DNA of 10,912 bases, from positions 1 through 10,912 of the forward strand of contig CALEMO010000210.1 in assembly GCA_937910825.1 (NCBI GenBank), written 5' to 3'. Each line of letters opens with the position of its first letter. Position 1 is the first letter of the stretch. The stretch comes from an uncultured Solirubrobacterales bacterium (GTDB lineage Bacteria > Actinomycetota > Thermoleophilia > Solirubrobacterales > 70-9). Shown piece after piece: positions 7,700-10,912 of the stretch. The notes beneath the pieces were generated by a model. The model was not told the DNA's origin. It saw only the letters and a program-made list of their open reading frames with translations, and made no database searches. The position numbers were made by a program, and so were the translations under genes.

Positions 7700-9001
7700 A
7701 TGTATGCCACCGGGGGAATTGCTGACCGTTTCCATCCACTCGTCTCGAATGTGGAAAAGCGACTTAGCGGGCCGCTGCCCGCCGCAGTCCGTTTCTGGGA
7801 CGGAAGTGAACTCGGCCCGGGAGAACGCGGATCGGCCAGCGATACGATCGTGCTCAAGAACCGGCGGGCCTTGACCTATGCGGTAATGCGGCCCGACCAG
7901 GTTGGCATCGCCCGTGGTTGGGTTGCCGGGGACATCGAACTCGAAGGTGACCTTGAACGCGCGATGATGGCCGGATCGCGGCTCTACGGCTTCGATTTCA
8001 CCCGAAGGGAAAAGCTTGAGGCGGCGCGGATCGCGCTGGCAGTGGGTGCGATCAAGATTCCGCCTCCCAAGGCCCCGGAGACGGAGGCGAGGGTCTCGGG
8101 CGGACTGCATTCGCTGCGACGTGATCGCCAGGCGATTTCCCACCATTACGACGTCTCGAACGATTTTTACCGCCTGATCCTCGGTCCGACGATGGTCTAC
8201 TCATGCGCCTATTTCGCCGATGCGGATGACAGCATTGAAGTGGCGCAGACCCGGAAGCTGGACGTGATCTGCCAGAAGCTCGACCTGCAGCCGGGAGATC
8301 GCCTTCTGGACATCGGCTGCGGGTGGGGATCTCTGATCATCCACGCGGCAACCCACTACGGCGTCAGAGCTGTCGGCGTGACCCTTTCGGAAGAACAGAC
8401 GAAGCTGGCCCGTGAGCGCATCACCGAAGCCGGCCTCAGCGACCTCTGCGAAGTGCGGATTCAGGACTACCGCGAAGTCAATGACGGCCCCTACGACAAG
8501 ATCTCCTCGATCGGCATGTACGAGCATGTCGGATCAAGTCAGCTCGACAACTACATGGCCACGATTACCGCCCTGGGGCGGCCAGGTGGCCGGGTTCTCA
8601 ATCACGGAATCTGCCGGATGCAGGACGATCAAGAGCAGCCGAACACCTTCATCACCCGCTACGTATTCCCCGACGGCGAGCTGCACCGCGTTTCGAAAGT
8701 CGTGAAGGCACTGGAGGGCGCGGGGCAGGAGATGCGCGATGCGGAGTCGCTGCGTGAGCACTACGCACTGACCCTGAAGCACTGGGTCAGAAATCTGGAG
8801 GAGCACAAGGACGAGGCGATCGAGCAGATCGGAGAAGAGCGCGAGCGGATCTGGCGCCTGTACATGACGGCGAGCATCGGTGCCTTCGAAAGAGGCGACA
8901 TCGCGATTCACCAGATCATCAGCGTGATCCCCGGGGCGGAACATGCCATGCCGCTGGCCCGGTCTTCGTACATACGAGCGGACACCGCAGCTCCCAGCTA
9001 G
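7700..9001 (+). CDS. Cyclopropane-fatty-acyl-phospholipid synthase-like SAM methyltransferase
   Basis: A 433-residue enzyme of the Cfa/CmaA/UfaA family, which transfers the SAM methyl carbon to the double bond of unsaturated acyl chains in membrane phospholipids. The N-terminal part (about 20-120, with GPLPAAVRFWDGSELGP and RGWVAGDIELEGDL) is the accessory domain of full-length Cfa proteins, absent from the shorter mycolic-acid methyltransferases. The catalytic part begins with HHYDVSNDFY (148-157) and YSCAYF (Cys169). SAM motif I is LLDIGCGWGSL, with Asp204 and Gly206-Cys-Gly208. SIGMYEHVG (Glu275), NHG (His302) and RLYMTASIGAFE (Tyr388) correspond to residues around the active site and bicarbonate pocket of known Cfa enzymes. 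All key motifs look intact. No membrane segment is seen; such enzymes bind the inner leaflet from the cytosol. It follows padR after 50 bases but has its own -10-like box. The product could be a cyclopropane or a methyl-branched acyl chain. Confidence 0.92.
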   Translation: MYATGGIADRFHPLVSNVEKRLSGPLPAAVRFWDGSELGPGERGSASDTIVLKNRRALTYAVMRPDQVGIARGWVAGDIELEGDLERAMMAGSRLYGFDFTRREKLEAARIALAVGAIKIPPPKAPETEARVSGGLHSLRRDRQAISHHYDVSNDFYRLILGPTMVYSCAYFADADDSIEVAQTRKLDVICQKLDLQPGDRLLDIGCGWGSLIIHAATHYGVRAVGVTLSEEQTKLARERITEAGLSDLCEVRIQDYREVNDGPYDKISSIGMYEHVGSSQLDNYMATITALGRPGGRVLNHGICRMQDDQEQPNTFITRYVFPDGELHRVSKVVKALEGAGQEMRDAESLREHYALTLKHWVRNLEEHKDEAIEQIGEERERIWRLYMTASIGAFERGDIAIHQIISVIPGAEHAMPLARSSYIRADTAAPS

Positions 9002-9014
9002 GCCGAGGAACAGC

Positions 9015-9755
9015 TCAGAGGGTGAGGCTTCGGCCGGGGTCCTGGAGCATTCGGGTGGCAAGATCGGCCGTGACGGGCCGTGACATCAGGAATCCCTGGG
9101 CCAAGTCGCAGTTGAGATCCCTGACCATCTGAAGCTGGGTTTCGGTGCTAACGGCCTCGGCTACGACGGTCATCGAAAGGGAATTGCCGATGCTGATGAT
9201 TGCCTCTGCGATGGCTGAGCCCCTGCGTTCACCCGCGCCAAGGTTCTCGATGAACGAGCGTTCAATCTTGATCGTGTCAAAGGGGAACTCGTTCAGGTAG
9301 ATGAGTGAGGAAAAACCGGTTCCGAAGTCGTCGAGTGCCAGCCGGACCCCGAAGTCGTGGAGTTCATTCAGCACGTTCTTGACGGTGCTGGTGCCGGCGA
9401 CGAGTACGGATTCGGTGATTTCAAGCGCCAGGCGTCGCGGGTCGACCTCAAACCCATCGAGCAGACCCCTTACCTTGACGGGCAGGCCCTTCGAGCGGAT
9501 CTGTCGCGCCGACGCGTTGACCGAGACGGCCAGCTCGCGCTCGCGTTCGATCAGCTTCTGCCACTCGGACATCTGTCTGATCGCGTCAGCGAGAACCCGG
9601 GAGTCGATCTGGGTGATCAGGTCGCTTTCTTCGGCGATACCGATGAATTCCCCGGGAAGAACAAGTCCGTTGGTCGGATGCTGCCAACGGACCAGAGCCT
9701 CGAAGGCGATGATCTCACCGCTGGCGAGAGAAAATATCGGCTGCAACCAGATCAT
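9015..9755 (-). CDS. EAL-domain protein, N-terminally short (c-di-GMP phosphodiesterase-like)
   Basis: A 246-residue protein that is nearly all EAL domain, the fold that hydrolyses cyclic di-GMP to pGpG. Visible active-site positions: Glu19 of E-A-L, Asn80 (SVNASARQ), Glu112 (LEITES), Asp142-Asp143 (DDFGTGFSSL), Lys163 (IKIERSF), Glu200 and Gln220 (QGFLMSRP). The usual E-G-V-E reads E-A-V-S (200-203), so the second Glu is lost. The protein begins right at the first strand (MIWLQPIFSL, aligning with the common YQPI) and lacks the helix and roughly 15-20 residues that normally precede it. A TGA in the same frame three codons upstream of the ATG blocks any extension. No GGDEF, PAS or receiver domain is attached. 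No Shine-Dalgarno precedes the ATG. It follows the hydrolase gene by 59 bases and converges on the methyltransferase gene. It may be active, a binding-only receptor, or the remains of a longer protein; the domain call itself is certain. Confidence 0.85.
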   Translation of the reverse strand: MIWLQPIFSLASGEIIAFEALVRWQHPTNGLVLPGEFIGIAEESDLITQIDSRVLADAIRQMSEWQKLIERERELAVSVNASARQIRSKGLPVKVRGLLDGFEVDPRRLALEITESVLVAGTSTVKNVLNELHDFGVRLALDDFGTGFSSLIYLNEFPFDTIKIERSFIENLGAGERRGSAIAEAIISIGNSLSMTVVAEAVSTETQLQMVRDLNCDLAQGFLMSRPVTADLATRMLQDPGRSLTL

Positions 9756-9768
9756 CAGTGGAGTTCAT
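9715..9768 (-). CDS. Possible 17-codon leader ORF overlapping the EAL gene start
   Basis: An ATG at 9768-9766, in a frame different from the EAL ORF, opens 17 codons (MNSTDDLVAADIFSRQR) and stops at TGA 9717-9715 inside the EAL gene. It sits exactly 6 bases after TAATCT, the spacing of the leaderless starts elsewhere in this window. It could be an upstream ORF controlling EAL translation, or the original start of the EAL gene now out of frame through an indel. It may also be chance. No homology is expected for so short a peptide. Confidence 0.25.
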   Translation of the reverse strand: MNSTDDLVAADIFSRQR

Positions 9769-9774
9769 AGGCCG

Positions 9775-9780
9775 AGATTA
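9775..9780 (-). promoter_or_regulatory. Possible -10 box upstream of the EAL gene
   Basis: Minus-strand TAATCT (within TAATAATCT) ends 6 bases before the out-of-frame ATG at 9768 and 19 bases before the EAL ATG at 9755. If used, the transcript would begin at or beside the first ATG. It lies in the 59-base gap after the hydrolase gene, so EAL could be transcribed independently of it. Confidence 0.38.
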
Positions 9781-9814
9781 TTACGGCAGGGCAATCAGCC
9801 GCCACTGGTTGGAC

Positions 9815-10846
9815 TCAGGCTGCGTCTGCGAGGCGGGACTGCTTCCGATCCAGGTCCCCGCTCATGCCGGCGATGTTCACCCAGGTCGGGTTTGCGACCT
9901 CGAATCTGCGGCGGACCGAAGGTGGCACTGGTTCCAAGGTCGCTTCAACGCAGGCGTTGACGCTGCGGAGCAGCTCTTCACCGTTTTCGGTGACTTCGCT
10001 CTTCTTCAGGAAGGAAGTTCTCCAGGCGGTCATGGCGGTGATTGCCCGGTCGAAAGTTTCTCCGGGACTCTGCCTCGATTCACCGTAATGCGCGAAGTGA
10101 AGGCTGGCGGGATCGAACCCCCGAAGCTTTTCGATCGAGGCGACGGCTTCGTCGTGACAGAAATCTGAAGGTGGGGTGGAGGGGCGGATCGTCCGGCTGC
10201 CCGGAAGCTGAAGTCCTAGTGCATCACCGCAGACCATCGCCCCGGTCTGGCGGTCGAAGAAGACCATATGTGCACCAGTGTGGCCAGGCGATGCAATCGC
10301 CTCCAGCCGCCGGTCTCCGAGATCTACGGAATCTCCGTCACGCAGAGGCCGCAATCTGGTCGTCTCAACCGCGACTGACCTGCCGAACCATTTTTCGGCA
10401 TCTTCACCCCAGATTGCCCTGGCGGAATCAGCAAGGCGTTCCGGGTTGACCAGGTACCCGGTCACGCTCTCATGGACGTAGACCGTCGCTTCGGGGAAGT
10501 GCCGGGCGATCTCGCCGGCGGCACCGGCGTTCTCGCAGTGGACATGGGTCAGGACGATCGAGTCCAGCCTTTGGATGCCGACTTCTCTCAGACCTTTGAT
10601 TACGTTGCCTGCGGTATTTGCTGGTCCGGGATCAATCAGGGCAGGCCTTTTACCAGGAAGCAGGTGGGCAGCCATGATTTCGGATTCACCTCGCATCCGG
10701 GTGTCAATCACGATCGGTTCGATCGTTTCGGGCGGGGGAACTTCGGTACCTCGGGAGCGGGACACAGGTTCGGCGGAATTCGCGGCCAATCTGACGGGTT
10801 TCAGATTGCCCAGAACCTTCTTGCGAACGTTGAACCGTGTTGTCAT
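9815..10846 (-). CDS. Metallo-beta-lactamase-fold hydrolase with altered metal motif
   Basis: A 343-residue protein with the MBL hydrolase fold. An N-terminal extension of about 40 polar residues is followed by the first sheet (PIVIDTRMRG, AHLLPG, ALIDPGPANT). The first metal motif, normally H-x-H-x-D-H, is H101-V-H103-C-E105-N106, so the usual Asp and His become Glu and Asn. Later metal-site motifs look normal: SPGHTGAH, MVCGDALG with its bridging Asp, and FAHYGE with the last His. VYVHE, the NPERLADSARAIWGE segment and the C-terminal helical tail place it in a group of MBL-fold hydrolases of unknown substrate. No signal peptide is seen. The start ATG 10846 has a clear Shine-Dalgarno (GAAGG, 7 bases away), unlike most genes here. 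The EAL gene follows after 59 bases. Fold certain; activity and substrate unknown. Confidence 0.87.
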   Translation of the reverse strand: MTTRFNVRKKVLGNLKPVRLAANSAEPVSRSRGTEVPPPETIEPIVIDTRMRGESEIMAAHLLPGKRPALIDPGPANTAGNVIKGLREVGIQRLDSIVLTHVHCENAGAAGEIARHFPEATVYVHESVTGYLVNPERLADSARAIWGEDAEKWFGRSVAVETTRLRPLRDGDSVDLGDRRLEAIASPGHTGAHMVFFDRQTGAMVCGDALGLQLPGSRTIRPSTPPSDFCHDEAVASIEKLRGFDPASLHFAHYGESRQSPGETFDRAITAMTAWRTSFLKKSEVTENGEELLRSVNACVEATLEPVPPSVRRRFEVANPTWVNIAGMSGDLDRKQSRLADAA

Positions 10847-10853
10847 CTCTATA

Positions 10854-10858
10854 CCTTC
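10854..10858 (-). promoter_or_regulatory. Ribosome binding site of the MBL-fold hydrolase gene
   Basis: Minus-strand GAAGG lies 7 bases before ATG 10846 and fixes the start. It is the only well-placed Shine-Dalgarno I find in front of a gene in this window, so this transcript must have a 5' leader. Confidence 0.6.
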
Positions 10859-10878
10859 AACCGATCAGAATGAGGGAT

Positions 10879-10897
10879 GATTCGGTCAGGCCGAATC
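10879..10897. repeat. Inverted repeat upstream of the hydrolase gene
   Basis: GATTCGG and CCGAATC form a perfect 7-base inverted repeat around a 5-base centre (TCAGG on the plus strand). It lies 33 bases upstream of the hydrolase ATG, where a promoter would be expected. It could be an operator for a dimeric regulator or an RNA hairpin. No T-run follows on either strand, so an intrinsic terminator is unlikely. Confidence 0.5.
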
Positions 10898-10912
10898 GAA
10901 TTCACCCATTAG

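Noticed and set aside
9001..9035. Inverted repeat GGCCGA...TCGGCC with a smaller CTCA/TGAG repeat inside, between the convergent stops
   Set aside because: Considered as a two-way terminator. The outer stem is only 6 bases with a 23-base loop and no T-run follows on either strand, so the evidence is too weak.
10870..10912. Plus-strand ATG at 10870 running open to the window end
   Set aside because: Only 14 codons are visible, there is no Shine-Dalgarno or -10-like box at the right distance, and it overlaps the inverted repeat. It cannot be told from chance.
1..10912. CRISPR array, tRNA or rRNA genes, insertion sequences, toxin-antitoxin or phage-defence cassettes
   Set aside because: No direct-repeat arrays, no structured RNA signatures, no transposase or integrase motifs and no defence-protein motifs were seen. 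RecD2 alone is a housekeeping repair helicase and not evidence of a defence system.

Overview
The window is high-GC bacterial DNA, tightly packed with ordinary chromosomal genes. The GC-rich third codon positions, the duplicated-FtsX ABC permease, the Cfa/UfaA-type methyltransferase and the TANNNT boxes just before start codons all fit Actinomycetota. A deep lineage such as Thermoleophilia/Solirubrobacterales is my best guess, by family resemblance only. I see no rRNA, tRNA, transposase, integrase, phage gene or CRISPR array.

Layout. (1) 1-109, plus: the last 35 codons of a gene that begins outside the window. (2) 192-3501, plus: a two-gene ABC operon, a LolD/MacB-type ATPase overlapping by 8 bases an 850-residue permease with two FtsX modules. 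(3) 3511-7095, minus: a RecD2-type DNA helicase followed after 9 bases by a DAO-family FAD oxidoreductase; this pair converges on the ABC operon. (4) 7191-9001, plus: a PadR-family regulator, then a cyclopropane-fatty-acid-synthase-like methyltransferase, reading away from recD2. (5) 9015-10846, minus: a metallo-beta-lactamase-fold hydrolase followed by an EAL-domain protein.

How the genes relate. The ATPase and permease clearly form one complex. PadR and the methyltransferase may be a regulator-target pair acting on membrane lipids. The helicase and oxidoreductase, and the hydrolase and EAL protein, are neighbours with no obvious shared pathway.

Several genes (recD2, the oxidoreductase, padR, the methyltransferase and, for an out-of-frame ATG, the EAL gene) have a TANNNT -10-like hexamer ending 6-7 bases before an ATG and no clear Shine-Dalgarno. 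This is the signature of leaderless transcripts and it guides several start choices. The hydrolase gene instead has a good Shine-Dalgarno.

I do not see a clear new multi-gene system. The points most worth a second look are the hydrolase whose HxHxDH motif reads H-V-H-C-E-N, the EAL protein that lacks the first part of its domain and lies behind an out-of-frame leaderless ATG, and the repeated leaderless promoter pattern.
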